A DNA stretch of 64,000 nucleotides from Phoenix dactylifera (lineage: Eukaryota > Streptophyta > Magnoliopsida > Arecales > Arecaceae): NCBI RefSeq assembly GCF_009389715.1, contig NC_052399.1, forward strand, positions 9,736,585 to 9,800,584. Direction: 5' to 3'. The notes below the pieces were generated by a model that was not told the DNA's origin, did not search any database, and was given only the letters and a program-made list of their open reading frames with translations. Below, one piece after another: positions 49,518 to 60,738 of this stretch (the first letter of the stretch is position 1; every line of letters begins with the position of its first letter). A program made the position numbers and the translations under genes.

Positions 49518-49998
49518 TATCGGCGAGGGGTGAAGGTAGAGTAGATTCATGGATTCTTTCTTCAGATTAGAGAGTGCAAGGGATGGAAGGGACAGGGGTG
49601 TAATTTGTAGAGAAGGAAAAGTACGTCGTCGATCTTTGCTTCTGTTACACTATATAGACTAGCTAGTAGCTATACGCATTACGCACTCTTTCTATGAGTA
49701 TGTGCACCTGATTTCTCTTGTGCATTTCTCTTGATCACTGTATATTTAAAAGGACAGGCTTTTATAGCTTTTTTTTTTCTGGGCTTCTCATGTCTTTATC
49801 AAGCTAAGCTTATCCACATCTTCCTTGGATTCTCCCAAGATCTGCCCCTCCTAACTCATTGGCTAGAATTCCACTAGTAGACACACAGGGAACTTACCTT
49901 GTATACGGTATCCAAACAACAGTGTGGTGCAGTGCTAGATACGTTGGGGATGTTGGGGTTTGTTAGTGTTTTATATTCTAGCAGTACTTATGTTTCAA
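49518..49998 (+). other. 3' side of the VQ gene
   Basis: This is 3' UTR and spacer DNA. No clear AATAAA is seen near the stop. A T-run at about 49770-49779 and otherwise nothing recognisable. Confidence 0.4.
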
Positions 49999-50219
49999 GA
50001 TAGTATCAGCATCTTTTTTTTTTTTTTTTTAAATGGACATTTCATACATTACGAGTACAGATATTCCAATAAAATTAGAAAACAATAAGTTTCGAGGTAC
50101 CCTAAGCAACTCTTCTTCTCCAGCCCATAAAGTACCTTCGGAATAACTAGCTACATAAGAAGCGGTTCAGTCTGTGGCCTTGTTAGCCTTCCTGACACAT
50201 GCTTAGACTGATAGTATCA
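49999..50219 (-). mobile_element. 5'-truncated LINE fragment with A-tail and target duplication
   Basis: On the minus strand from 50209 the translation gives TASYVASYSEGTLWAGEEEL then LRVPRNLLFSNFIG, the C-terminal end of a plant LINE RNase H, preceded by a stop. It ends in a 17-base A-tail (T-run 50014-50030 on plus). The 10-bp GATAGTATCA occurs at 49999-50008 and 50210-50219 as target duplication. It is the same LINE class as the element at 56537. Confidence 0.75.
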
Positions 50220-51670
50220 AGGTTCCTATTTGTGCTTTTGACTTGTGTGGTTAGGAGTGGTTGGTGGAGAAAGATGGGTTGGCCGGTTAGCCACCGGGAT
50301 AATATATTATAATAACAGGATCTCCCAAGGAGCTCTCGCTTTAAAGCCATGGAAGGCCTACTAAGGAAGCATTTCTTTTGGAGGCTGCCGACCCTAAATC
50401 TCCTGATCCATTCATGGCATGCATGCTATCCAAATTGTTGGATACAAGTCTAGCTTAATTTGCTTCTACATTTATAGTTTCATGAGTTATTTACATTTGA
50501 TTGGTTCCAAAAACTAACACTTGCATTTGTGGTATATGCATGCGAGGAACTCTAGTTTAGGTTATATAAAGGCCCTATAAACTAATGATGAATCTGTAGA
50601 TATCCCCACTGAGTGCGATAGGTGTTTGATGTTTTTTTCATTTCCATAAATCGTTTTGCACATATACAAGGTTACGAACTAGATCTCCTTCCTTCTTGCT
50701 CGGATTGTTGATTGATCTCAATAATCTTGTTCCCCACTCTAAAGCAACAAATAAATCATTTGATCATCACTTCCCCAACTTTTGGAAGGTTTTAATTGAT
50801 CGATCTTGGCAAGAGAGATGCCTTCATGCCCAGACATGGGGACCTTGGATTAGCACTTGGATCGGAGAAAGAGAGAATCCTAAATTATACTGCTCTTGCC
50901 TCTTCATAATTTAATTGGTTGCTTCCAAAGAAGTAGAGATGAATAGCTACGGAGAGGGACTGGAGGGGCCATTTAGGGGTGTTGCTTGTGACTCGTTGAA
51001 TTCATGGTGGTCCATGCCAGAATGAATAATTTGTTCAATCGTGATGATGGCGTTCATGTGAAGGAGGAGACCACCTTGTGGATCTTAAAAGGAGAGTGTG
51101 GACTGGGGTTCTCGATCTCATCCAAAACTCTTCTGTCTCCCTCCCTCCACAGTAAGACAGACGTGGTCCTGAAAGACATCAATCTTTTCTGCCTCGGAAA
51201 GCTGACAATGATCCGACCAGCTCCCATGGCAAACGTTCACCATATGACAATATTCAAAAACGTATAAATTAATTGCTTCTCAGTGCCATGAACTAAAGAA
51301 AGGCATTCATTCATGCCTGGTTTATCTCTTTAATGGTTCTACTTCCTAATAAATTATTGGGTGGGTTCTCCCATCCCCCGTTATCAGAAGAAAGAAATAC
51401 ATCAGCTAGAGACGATCGATGGGATACAAGAAACACCAAAGTTTTATAAAGGACCTGCATATCTCTCTCCTAATGATGGCCTCTTCTTCTCAATATGATG
51501 CCTTCGTCCATAGCTAACCATATTGGTGCAATCATGCCGACAGTTGCAGACGGGACCATTCACGGATCCTAGCTATACATTGAGTGCCCACACGTACGTC
51601 CTAGAATTACCTTTGACCATGTACGATTCGTAGGAATGATACATACTCAATGCCATGGCACGGTAATTAT
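50220..51670. other. Intergenic DNA before the copia element, no gene recognised
   Basis: Short frames (50696-50914, 51004-51267) carry no known domain. The last five bases, ATTAT at 51666-51670, are the left copy of the copia target duplication. Confidence 0.5.
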
Positions 51671-51963
51671 TGTTAACTCCCTCAGAATTCCTTCCAGACT
51701 CATCACGGAGCTCCAGGCACATGGGTTCCGTTTCTCCCTAACAAACTTCAAACAAACTTCCATCCAGAATGTTCCCAGGAGAGTTATAAAACCTCCGTCT
51801 CACGCTCTCTCATGTATTCTGTGGAATGAAATGTAATCTCATTATCTTCTCCATTCTTTTCACTCTCCTTCTTCTTCAACGTACTCCAGTAACTGGAGCG
51901 TCTGTGCCAGCTACTGTTCATCATTGTGCCGGGGTATATTAGTCCAGGCTAATAACCTCTTCA
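51671..51963 (+). repeat. 5' LTR of the young copia element
   Basis: This 293-bp LTR runs from TGTTAACTCC to AACCTCTTCA, with a TATA box TATAAAA at 51785-51791. It matches 56153-56445 at 291 of 293 positions. Confidence 0.97.
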
Positions 51964-51975
51964 TGGTATCAGAGC
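51964..51975 (+). other. Primer-binding site (initiator Met tRNA)
   Basis: TGGTATCAGAGC directly abuts the 5' LTR. It is the standard plant copia priming site, complementary to the 3' end of initiator methionine tRNA. Confidence 0.95.
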
Positions 51976-52033
51976 AGCAATCCTCCCTGTGTTTTGGTGA
52001 GCTCCCGACAACCTTTCTTTTTTCTCATAGTTC

Positions 52034-55000
52034 ATGTCATCCGACTCAATTATTCTTAAAGTGGTCTTACCTCCTCTCGATGACGAAGCTATGGCATCTC
52101 CCGGATCAACAAACAATTCCACTGATGCTCGCAGAAGTTTCTCCAACTCTGCTATCTCCCCAAATCTAAAATTCCTCATCACAAGGATTCAATCCTTGGT
52201 TCCAACTCAACTCACAGCTGAGAACTATCTTACCTGGCGCTCACAAATCACTCGTGTCTTCAAGGCGAGTGGGTTTCTTACCTTTCTAGATAATACAGCA
52301 CCCTCAGTGTCTTCCAATGATTCCGAGGAATTCGACAATTGGCTGTTTACAGACCAATTTCTGTCCACTGCGCTGTACTCTACAATCTCCCCTTCTCTTC
52401 TTCCTTTTGTAGTCAACTTAGAACACTGTCACCAGATCTGGAGGACTCTTGAAAATCGTCTGAATTCAGCCACTCGGACACACATTATCCAGCTAAAGAA
52501 TGAACTGCACAATATTCGGAAGAACAATTTATCAATGCAACAGTACCTTAATGAAGTTCGATCAAAGGTTGATGCTCTGGCAGCTGCGGGATCCAACCCT
52601 AAAGCAGAAGACGTCATTCTCTACATTCTAAATGGCTTACCAACCTGCTATGACTCCTTCGCCACTGCCATTCGAACTCGTTCTTCCTCCATCACCCTTG
52701 ATGAACTATATGCTCTACTCTGTAGCGAGGAAATTATCATGCTGTCTAAAGAAAAGCAACATGTTCTTGATAATTCCTTTGCTTTAATGGCAACCAGAGG
52801 ACGGGGCCGTGGACGTTACTTCTCCTCCTTTCGGGGACGTGGTCGCTCAAGACCAGGTGGCTGGTCTCAATCCTCTCCCAGCAGGGATTCCACATCTCTC
52901 ATCGAGTTCCAGATCTGTCATAAGCCTGGGCATTCAGCAGCTCGCTGCTGGTTTCGTATGGATCCCAGTTATCATGGCAATCCTCGCCATTTCACTCGAC
53001 CACAAGCTCACCTCGCTCATTCCTCTACTGGATCTTCATCTGGTGATTGGATCATTGACAGCGGAGCTTCACAACATATGACACCAGATTCATCCTTGGT
53101 TCATCAGCCCAGTTCCTACTCCGGCTCAGACAAGGTTCTACTGGGAGATGGTTCTTCCACTGATATTACTCATACAGGTTCAGGTATCCTTCATACTCCA
53201 TTACACAAATTTTACCTACCTACGCTTCTACATACTCCACACATATCACATAACCTTCTTTCTGTCCACAAACTAGCTTTGGATCATAACTGCATCCTCA
53301 TCTTTGATTCCTCTGGTTGTGTCATCAAGGACAAGCATTCCAACAAAACTCTATTCCAGGGACGATGCTCTGACGGCCTCTACAAAATTCCTTTCACTTT
53401 CACCCAGTCATCTCCTACAGCCTATACAGCGTCTACATCCCTCCCATCTTCAATCTGGCATCGTCGTTTGGGTCATCCGGCAAACACTACACTGCAACAT
53501 CTCTCCAGCACTCTCCGTCTTCCTCGGTCAACTAACTATTCTTCCCTCTGTGAGCCCTGCTGCATGGCCAAGAGCAGTCGTCTTCCATTCAACTCACACT
53601 CACGGACTACAAAATCACCACTAGAACTAATCCACTCCGACGTCTGGGGTCCCTCTCCTCCCAGCTCCGATAACACCATTCGTTTCTATGTATTGTTCGT
53701 GGATGACTTTACACGTTACTCGTGGGTCTATCCCCTTGCTCGCAAATCGGATGTATTTGATAAATTTTTACATTTCAAATCTCTTGTTGAACGATAATTC
53801 AGTCATTCCATTAAATGTTTTCGCTCTGACGGAGGGGGTGAATTTGCTAATAACCGATTCCACTCTCTCTTCTCATCTCTTGGCATCGTCCATCAACTCT
53901 CTGCACCATATACCCCAGAACAAAATGGGATAGCCGAGCGAAAACACCGACATTTACTAGAAACTACCCGTAGTATTCTCATTCATTCCTCTCTTCCCAC
54001 AACGTTCTGGATTGATGCCCTGATCACAGCTACGTATCTCATTAACAGATTGCCTACATCGACACTCAATTTTCAATCTCCATTCGAAGCACTTTACAAC
54101 CACCCTCCAGACTACAATTTCCTCCGAACATTTGGTTGTCAATGCTATCCCTGGCTCCTCCCTCAAACCCATAGCAAGCTATCCCCTCGTTCCACACCTT
54201 GCATCTTCATTGGCTATTCTCCAAACCACAAGGCCTACAGGTGCTATAACCCAGCTACGGGAAAAGTCATCATCTCCAGGCATGTCCGCTTTGATGAATC
54301 TAAATTTCCTCACTCTTCCGCTCGTTCCACAACCTCAGCACAACCTCCTCTTCTGCCTTTTCCTTGTCTTGTACCACCCTCCCTATTACCTAACAATTCA
54401 CACATCATTGCCTCGTCTCCACACTTCCCACAGCCAGCAACTTCAAATTCCATTTCTACCATCTCACCACAACCAGAGGATCGAGTCTCCTCCTCCTCCA
54501 CAACTACCACACCTCCACCACCCGTTCGCCACCACATGATCACCAGACAGCAAACTGGTTCCCTTAAGCCCAAACAAATATTCTCACTCTTCAGCACCTC
54601 ACCAGAACCATCTGAACCAACCTGTTACACAAAGGCAGTCACAGATATGCAGTGGAGAAAAGCCATGTCTACAGAGTTCGACGCATTACTCAGCCAGCAC
54701 ACCTGGGATCTGGTACCTCGGCCTCCCTCCCAACAGGTTCTCGGATGCCGAAGGACATACAGAATCAAGAGGAATTCAGACGGGTCCTTAGCTCGGTATA
54801 AAGCCAGATTAGTCGCCCAGGGTTTCAAACAACAATTCGGCATAGACTACACTGAGACATTCAGCCCCGTCGCCAAATTCCAAACCATCCGGCTCCTCCT
54901 TGCTCTTGCAGTTACCAAACACTGGCAGGTCCGACAACTAGATGTATCCAATGCGTTTCTTCATGGGAAACTAGAAGAACTGGTCTACATGGAGCAACCA

Positions 55001-56223
55001 CAAGGTTTCAGTGATCCTCAGCACCCAGACCATATCTGCCTGCTTCGGAAGGCCATCTACGGTCTCAAACAGAGTCCCCGGCAATGGTTCGCTACATTTT
55101 CGAACTTCCTTCTACAACATGGTTTCAAATCCAGTGTTGCCGACCCGTCTCTGTTCTTCTCCCACCAAGACAATGCTTCAATGTATATTCTCATCTATGT
55201 GGACGACATCTTGCTCACAGGAGACTGTCCCCAGGCCTTAACAAACTTATTTCTTCAACTACAAGGTCAATTCCAGATGAAAGACCTGGGCCAATTATCT
55301 CATTTCCTGGGTATTCAAGCTACATTCTCTACTCATGGCGTTACACTCAACCAACAATCCTATGCCCTGAAACTTCTACACAAGGCCGGCATGCAGGATT
55401 GCAAACCAATGGCATCACCTCTTCCTTTGAAACTACCTGTCTTCCCTAACAGTTCGGCCCCATATTCCGACCCTACACACTACAGATGTCTCACTGGATC
55501 TCTACAATATCTGACTACTACCAGACCGGACCTTTCTTTTGCCGTTAACTATCTGTGTCAATTCATGCATAAGCCACTCGAGATACATTTTCAACTTCTC
55601 AAGCGAGTACTTCGCTACATCAAAGGCACTGCTGCTCTCGGTCTCTTCTTCAAACCTGGCTCTCTTCAGCTTTCAGCTTTCTCCGACTCAGACTGGGCAG
55701 GGGATTTCAATGATCGGAGATCGACCACAGGATACTGCATCTATCTAGGTCCAACTTAATCTCATGGTACGCGAAGAAGCAACCCACAGTCGCCAGGTCC
55801 TCCACCGAAGCCGAATACAGAGCTCTAGCAGTCACTGCATCGGAAATCATCTGGCTTCGTCGCTTGCTATTCGAACTTCAAATACCACCCGGTGCATCAA
55901 CTCCCTTACACTGTGACAACATATCAGCGTTAGCCTTGGCATCCAATCCTGTATTTCATGCTAGAACTAAACATATTGAAGTAGACTATCACTTTGTAAG
56001 GGAGAAAATCCACTCCGGTGAACTATGCACAGCTCACATCGCCTCCGATGATCAGCCAGCCGATATTTTCACCAAGGCCCTCTCAACTCGCCGCCACCGT
56101 ACTCTCTGCAACAAGCTGATGCTGATTCCCTCACCATCATCTTGCAGGGGGATGTTAACTCCCTCAGAATTCCTTCCAAACTCATCACGGAGCTCCAGGC
56201 ACATGGGTTCCGTTTCTCCCTAA
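52034..56223 (+). pseudogene. Copia gag-pol polyprotein with few lesions
   Basis: Start at 52034 or the in-frame ATG at 52091. Gag covers about 52034-52990; the zinc knuckle reads FQICHKPGHSAARC, so its first Cys is Phe. Protease has WIIDSGASQHM (about 53047). Integrase has WHRRLGHPANT and CEPCCMAKS, then HSDVWG, CFRSDGGGEF and NGIAERKHR. RT has VRQLDVSNAFLHGKLEELVY and LIYVDDILLTG (about 55190). RNase H has the [18 protein letters not shown] block and [10 protein letters not shown]. There are two clear breaks: a TAA stop at 53795-53797 inside integrase, and a one-base loss near 55752-55755 in RNase H. The last frame runs into the 3' LTR and stops at 56223. Everything else reads through, so it is one of the most recently active elements in the window. 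Confidence 0.93.
56146..56152 (+). other. Polypurine tract of the young copia element
   Basis: AGGGGGA directly abuts the 3' LTR at 56153 and is the site for plus-strand priming. Confidence 0.85.
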
Positions 56224-56445
56224 CAAACTTCAAACAAACTTCCATCCAGAATGTTCCCAGGAGAGTTATAAAACCTCCGTCTCACGCTCTCTCATGTATT
56301 CTGTGGAATGAAATGTAATCTCATTATCTTCTCCATTCTTTTCACTCTCCTTCTTCTTCAACGTACTCTAGTAACTGGAGCGTCTGTGCCAGCTACTGTT
56401 CATCATTGTGCCGGGGTATATTAGTCCAGGCTAATAACCTCTTCA
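56153..56445 (+). repeat. 3' LTR of the young copia element
   Basis: This 293-bp LTR begins TGTTAACTCC and ends AACCTCTTCA, followed by the ATTAT target duplication. Its TATA box is at 56267-56273. Confidence 0.97.
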
Positions 56446-56520
56446 ATTATCACAGAACGTCCACCGTCGTAAACGAGCTTTTATTTTTCCTTTCTTTTTT
56501 ACAGTTTTTTATGTCCGTCG

Positions 56521-57763
56521 AACTTGCATGCACCTTACCACGGATTCTTCGGGCAGCATTTGGCGGAGCGGATCCGCTCACTCCCCTTACCACGAAGTGG
56601 CGGACCAGACGTACGTGTGTGGAGTTCCTCAACCAGATCCAGGGTCAGGATGGGCGATCTCTCCCGCATCCTTAGGCGGGAGTACGAGCCTGGCCCGAAT
56701 TGTGCCTGGATCTGGCGATTGGGGCTCCACCCGAGGGTAGCGTTGTTTCTCTGGAAGGTGGTATGGGACCGTCTTCCTACTAGGGCTGTACTTGGAGGTC
56801 GAGGTGTGAGGATCCCATTGGTGTGCGGGGTTTGTGGTGTGGCCGAGACGGTGGACCATGCTCTGCTTCGGTGCACATGGGCTAGGGGTACTTGGCGTCT
56901 GGCAGGGGTCCCACAGGTCGTATGGCGGGGTAGGGACCTGTTCTTACAGGCCATGCGTCAGGGCTCGGAGTCCCCGCTGTTTCGTCTGGGGGCTGTTCGA
57001 GCGAGCTGCACTGCCTACCAGATCTGGCTGGCTAGGAATGCTCGCACCTTCGACGAACGTCGTATGTCGCCGCGATTTGTGGTCGAGTGTGCCCGCGTTC
57101 AAGCGGCTGAGCTGGGTTACACCATCCCTGTTGGAGGGACCTTGATAGCTCGGGACATCTGGGGTTCCCACTTTGCTTCGGCAGTTTCTCGTACGGTGTT
57201 TTTCACCTGGGAGCCCCCACCCCCGAGTTTCCTCAAGGTCAACTTTGATGGGTCTGTTTTGGATGGTGGCATACGAGGAGGCGCAGGCTTTGTTATTCGG
57301 GACCCGTCTGCCAGGATTGTGGCTGCCGGTGGCAGTCAGTTATTTGACACTTCGGTTCCGAGTGCAGAGCTGAGTGCAGCCTGGGCGGGCCTTCGCAATG
57401 CACGGTGTGTCTTACAGGCTAGGTCCGTCATCCTGGAGGGTGACTCGGCCACCGTCATCAGTTGGATCCAGAGGGGTCCAAGGAGTGGCGGTAGTGACCA
57501 TCCCTTGCTCCGTGACATTTGGGCTATGGCGGGGGATGGATGGGCTTTTCAGGCCAAACATATTTACCGTGAAGGAAATGGTGCCGCGGATTGGGTAGCT
57601 GCGTACGTAGCTTGTCACTCCGGAGGCACCTTGTGGATTGGTGATGGGGAGTTGCCTTTGGCACTCCGAGGTATCCTATTTTTTGACCTTATTGGGTGTA
57701 TCCGATCCCGTCAGGTATGATCCACCTGCATTAGCCAAAAAAAAAAAAACTTGCATGCACCTT
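56521..57763 (+). mobile_element. 5'-truncated L1-like LINE with RNase H, perfect 16-bp target duplication
   Basis: AACTTGCATGCACCTT occurs at 56521-56536 and again at 57748-57763. Between them lie the 3' part of LINE ORF2 and an A-tail (57737-57749, sharing its last bases with the duplication). Truncation at the 5' end, an A-tail and a variable-length target duplication are the signature of target-primed reverse transcription. The insertion lies only 75 bp beyond the copia element. The open frame and exact duplication indicate a recent event. Confidence 0.93.
56537..57720 (+). pseudogene. LINE ORF2 3' fragment: zinc-binding RT tail plus RNase H
   Basis: The frame is open to TGA at 57718-57720; any ATG at its start lies in the target duplication and is fortuitous. 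A zf-RVT-type segment has LHPRVALFLWKVVWDRLPTR and CGVCGVAETVDHALLRC. A RNase H domain follows from about 57230 with the four acidic positions in VNFDGSV, SAELSAAWAG, LEGDSATV and NGAADWVA. All four are kept, so the RNase H fold could still be active if it were expressed. The endonuclease and RT catalytic domains are missing, so it cannot move on its own. Confidence 0.9.
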
Positions 57764-58084
57764 TCATGAAACACAAACACTTTTTGAAATCTGCATTCTC
57801 CCCCTGTTCGTCTTAAAATAAGGCGAATCATTGCTGTAAAATTAGATGCCATATATTTTAAATAACTTAAAAAATAGTTGATCTTTTTTTCGCGACGTCG
57901 ACCGTTGGACAGCTCTTTGCATAGTTCTCAAGGCATTCTGAATTTTCTCGTTCATCTGCTGCATAGATTTCCAAGCGACTATTGCGTGATCCAATGATGG
58001 TTTTGCACGAGGGAAGGTGAATCATTCTTTCACGTAAAAGATACAACCTCAGTCTATTTATAAGAGCTCGTATGTGGCACATAT
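57764..58084. other. Intergenic spacer, no gene recognised
   Basis: AT-rich DNA with short frames only (for example 57867-58094 minus) and no recognisable domain. Confidence 0.5.
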
Positions 58085-58225
58085 TTAGTTTCATATTGAT
58101 TATATGCTGAAGATATTTTAGATATTAATACAAACCTAAAAAATCTAAATAATACCACTGGGCCAGTTTTTGGATGAGAATTAAGTCATTAGAAATGGTA
58201 TCAAAATAGACTTGGTCAATGATCC
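58085..58225 (+). repeat. TRIM-like fragment, copy C
   Basis: An LTR-like stretch with CTAAATAATACCACTGGGCC leads into AGTCATTAGAAATGGTATCA, where TGGTATCA at 58196-58203 matches the priming site of copy A. Only one LTR and the start of the interior are seen, so it is truncated. It is diverged from the other copies. Confidence 0.45.
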
Positions 58226-58592
58226 ATGACTAATTAATCGGTATTTTATATAATAAACAAATTTGGAAACCCTTGTTGGCTAGCTTTTTTTTTTTGGTGA
58301 AGTCTTGAGTTATTACATTCTCATTGCTTGACAACAAAAAAAGTTGGGCAAATTGCGAATTGGATAGAGAGATATCTATGTGATATTTCATGCTCATGTC
58401 CAGTAGTTGTGCAGAAACTTTTGGGATATTTTTCCTGCTATCATAAATCAAAGGTTTATGAGCAACTCATTCTTGGAGGATCACATTGTAAACTTTTAAA
58501 ACCAAGCTCCCTCCTCAACATTTGGTTCCACATGGAGAAAGGGTAAAAAACTAAAGAAACATATGCTGGTAAAAGTTATGAGTGGGGATAAG

Positions 58593-59311
58593 TAAGGTTG
58601 TAAATAGGTTTGGTCGAATTAGGGCATGCTTGACCCCACCTAGTTTTCATGTATGAGACTTGATATTTGACCTGGGCCCAATCCAATAGATGATCGGATC
58701 TAGTTGGATTAGGTTGATGGAAAATGTTTTAGACCCAACAAGTCATTTGGATTGGATCAGGTCTTGAATCGGACCCAACACAAAATATTTAGATCTAGGT
58801 TGGCTTCGTATCAGGTCCAGATCTAAATTTGTTTATTAACAAAATTATATGAATAGAATATTGTTCTTATTTATGAATGAAACTGAATTTTGACTACCAC
58901 AATTATTTACTAGCATTGTCAAAACTCCATGAATAAATATTTATCTAGAACCACAATCTGTCTCAAGATGTTAATAACCTCAGTAGCTGGCTTTTCTTAA
59001 TGTAGCGAGATTAATTTGAGCACTTTTATTGTAACATAAAAAAAAGAGAGGAGACGACTTGGAATACTTTCTTTGGATTGACTCAGGTCGGTAACCAATA
59101 AAAAGATCCAAAATAGACCCATCTAGTGGACGGATCACATTGATATAGATTAGGTCAAGGTTTATGAAATCTAGACCCAACCACAAATGTGGAATGATTC
59201 TCATATTTAAACACGATCCGGCTCCATGGGTCTTCAAGAATGGGTTGGGTCAGTTCAGATCTAGATGGATCAGGTTTGGTCACAGGTCAATCCAATTTAT
59301 TTGCAACCTTA
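58593..59311. repeat. MITE-like element with imperfect terminal inverted repeats
   Basis: The left end TAAGGTTGTAAATAGGTTTG and the inverted right end TAAGGTTGCAAATAAATTGG agree at most of the first 20 positions. The 0.7-kb interior has many GGTTGGGTC- and CAGATCTAG-like words and no coding capacity. No convincing target duplication was found (GGGGATAAG against GAGATTAAG outside). The superfamily was not determined. Confidence 0.5.
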
Positions 59312-59624
59312 GAGATTAAGTAAAATCTTGAATATGCTTGACCTATAATAATATACAAGCAAACCAGCTCTTTGATATGCTTGATTTTACATAAGCGAAC
59401 TAAAATTTCAAAATCATCTGTATCTTGAAGAGACTCCATGTATTTTTCCATTTTATTCTTTTATTGGACTATCCAAAAAAAATATTTCAAATGATTAGAT
59501 AAACAAAAGGACAGATAGAAAAACAACCCCACCCTTTAAGGAAACATAAGCATGCAAACGAGTCTGATTTGGATAGAATATATGCAAATTTTGAATTGTA
59601 TGTAAGGTGAGGAACCAAGCGGGT
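59312..59624. other. Spacer between two repeats
   Basis: AT-rich, no gene or motif recognised. Confidence 0.5.
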
Positions 59625-60130
59625 GTATGTTTAACCCTATATCATCATGCGTGGAGTAGATTTAGGTACTTAAATAAGATCAAGAAACCCAAATAATATA
59701 TTCCAGCTAGCTTTTTTGAATAAAATCTTGGATTATTATAAATGATATTAGAGTAAGCCCTATCTTTTGTCTATATGGATTGTGGGATACTGCAACTTAG
59801 ACCCTTTTAGGGTTAATCATAGGCTGATCATTGTATTTGTAGTTGGATTTGAAAACTATTCCTTTCTCCTCCTCCTCACTTAATGATGAAAAAAAAAATC
59901 TTCCTAGATTCCGTTAAAGTTCTCAAGTTGACTTCATCTACATCTTCAACAACCATCCTTATTTCCTCAAAGCGGTCGGGACCCTTAGTCTAATGAAAAT
60001 ATTAGGACTTAAATGAAAAAAATATATGAGGACCAGTATGGGTATGTGTTTAGTTCTATATAGATTGTGTGCTAAGTAAATTTTGGATACTTATATAAGG
60101 CCAAAGAATCAAAATATATTTATCAGCTAA
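59625..60130 (+). repeat. TRIM-like small LTR element, copy B
   Basis: An LTR-like stretch (GTATGTTTAACCCTATATCA, then TAGGTACTTAAATAAGATCA) is followed by a decayed priming site TGATATTAGAG at 59743-59753 and an interior that follows copy A (TATGGATTGTGGGATACTGC). A second LTR-like stretch starts near 60045 (GTATGTGTTTAGTTCTATAT, then GGATACTTATATAAGGCCAA). Both LTRs and the interior are therefore present, unlike copy C. The ends are approximate. Confidence 0.55.
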
Positions 60131-60738
60131 TTGGAATGAGGCAGGTGGAGCTTCTCTCCTCCCTTTTGTCACAAAATAATATTAAGTAATTGATATTTGT
60201 AAATCTAATCCCTCTTTGTTTGTGTTATTCTTTTGGGTATACATTTTGATCTCTCCGAGCTGAAGTATCTCATCTTTTAAATTTGTATTTTTTGATCTTA
60301 GCCTATCTTTTCTAAAGTTTAAGTATATTTATATCTTTTGATTTTAGCTCTGAAACAGCATGAATACATCAACTAAAACTACTGCTTTAGGACGGTCTTG
60401 GATTTCCGCTATCAAGGATGAACTTGAGATTATTGGATTGGACGGTGAATTAGATCATTACCGTGTAAGATGATCCGAGGTACAAACAAACGTGAGATGT
60501 CGTCACCTCCATTGAGGTCGGTTGGCTGTTGGAGCCATCGCCCCTTCCAAACATCCCCTAAATCGGTAGTCTAAGATCCAGCGGGAGAAATTGAAGGGAA
60601 GATCGTCATAGTTATACGAATCAGGAGAACTTAGGGTTTCCCATTTTTCTCGGGACTTGGAAGCAGGTTGTTTGATTTCAGATTGAGCGAAGCGAGGGAG
60701 GGAGAGTAGGAGGAAATAATAGTAGTGAGAGGAGAGAG
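60131..60738 (+). other. Upstream region of the eIF3i copy
   Basis: The telobox TTAGGGTTT lies at 60631-60639, 100 bp before the ATG, and the leader is GA-rich. The minus-strand frames at 60503-60979 and 60631-60864 are shadows of exon 1 and the leader. No other gene was recognised. Confidence 0.5.

Larger units (their letters stand above)
51671..56445 (+). mobile_element. Ty1/copia LTR retrotransposon, young, nearly intact
   Basis: The element is 4775 bp with two 293-bp LTRs that differ at only 2 positions (near base 26 and in CGTACTC[C/T]AGTAAC). The target duplication ATTAT is exact at 51666-51670 and 56446-56450. The priming site TGGTATCAGAGC follows the 5' LTR at 51964-51975, complementary to initiator Met tRNA, and the polypurine tract AGGGGGA lies at 56146-56152. 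The order gag, protease, integrase, RT, RNase H in one frame is Ty1/copia. The short LTR and single long frame fit the Ale/Retrofit-type lineages. The near-identical LTRs show recent insertion. Confidence 0.97.

Noticed and set aside
58584..59320. 9-bp target duplication for a Mutator-type element
   Set aside because: GGGGATAAG and GAGATTAAG match at too few positions to be accepted.
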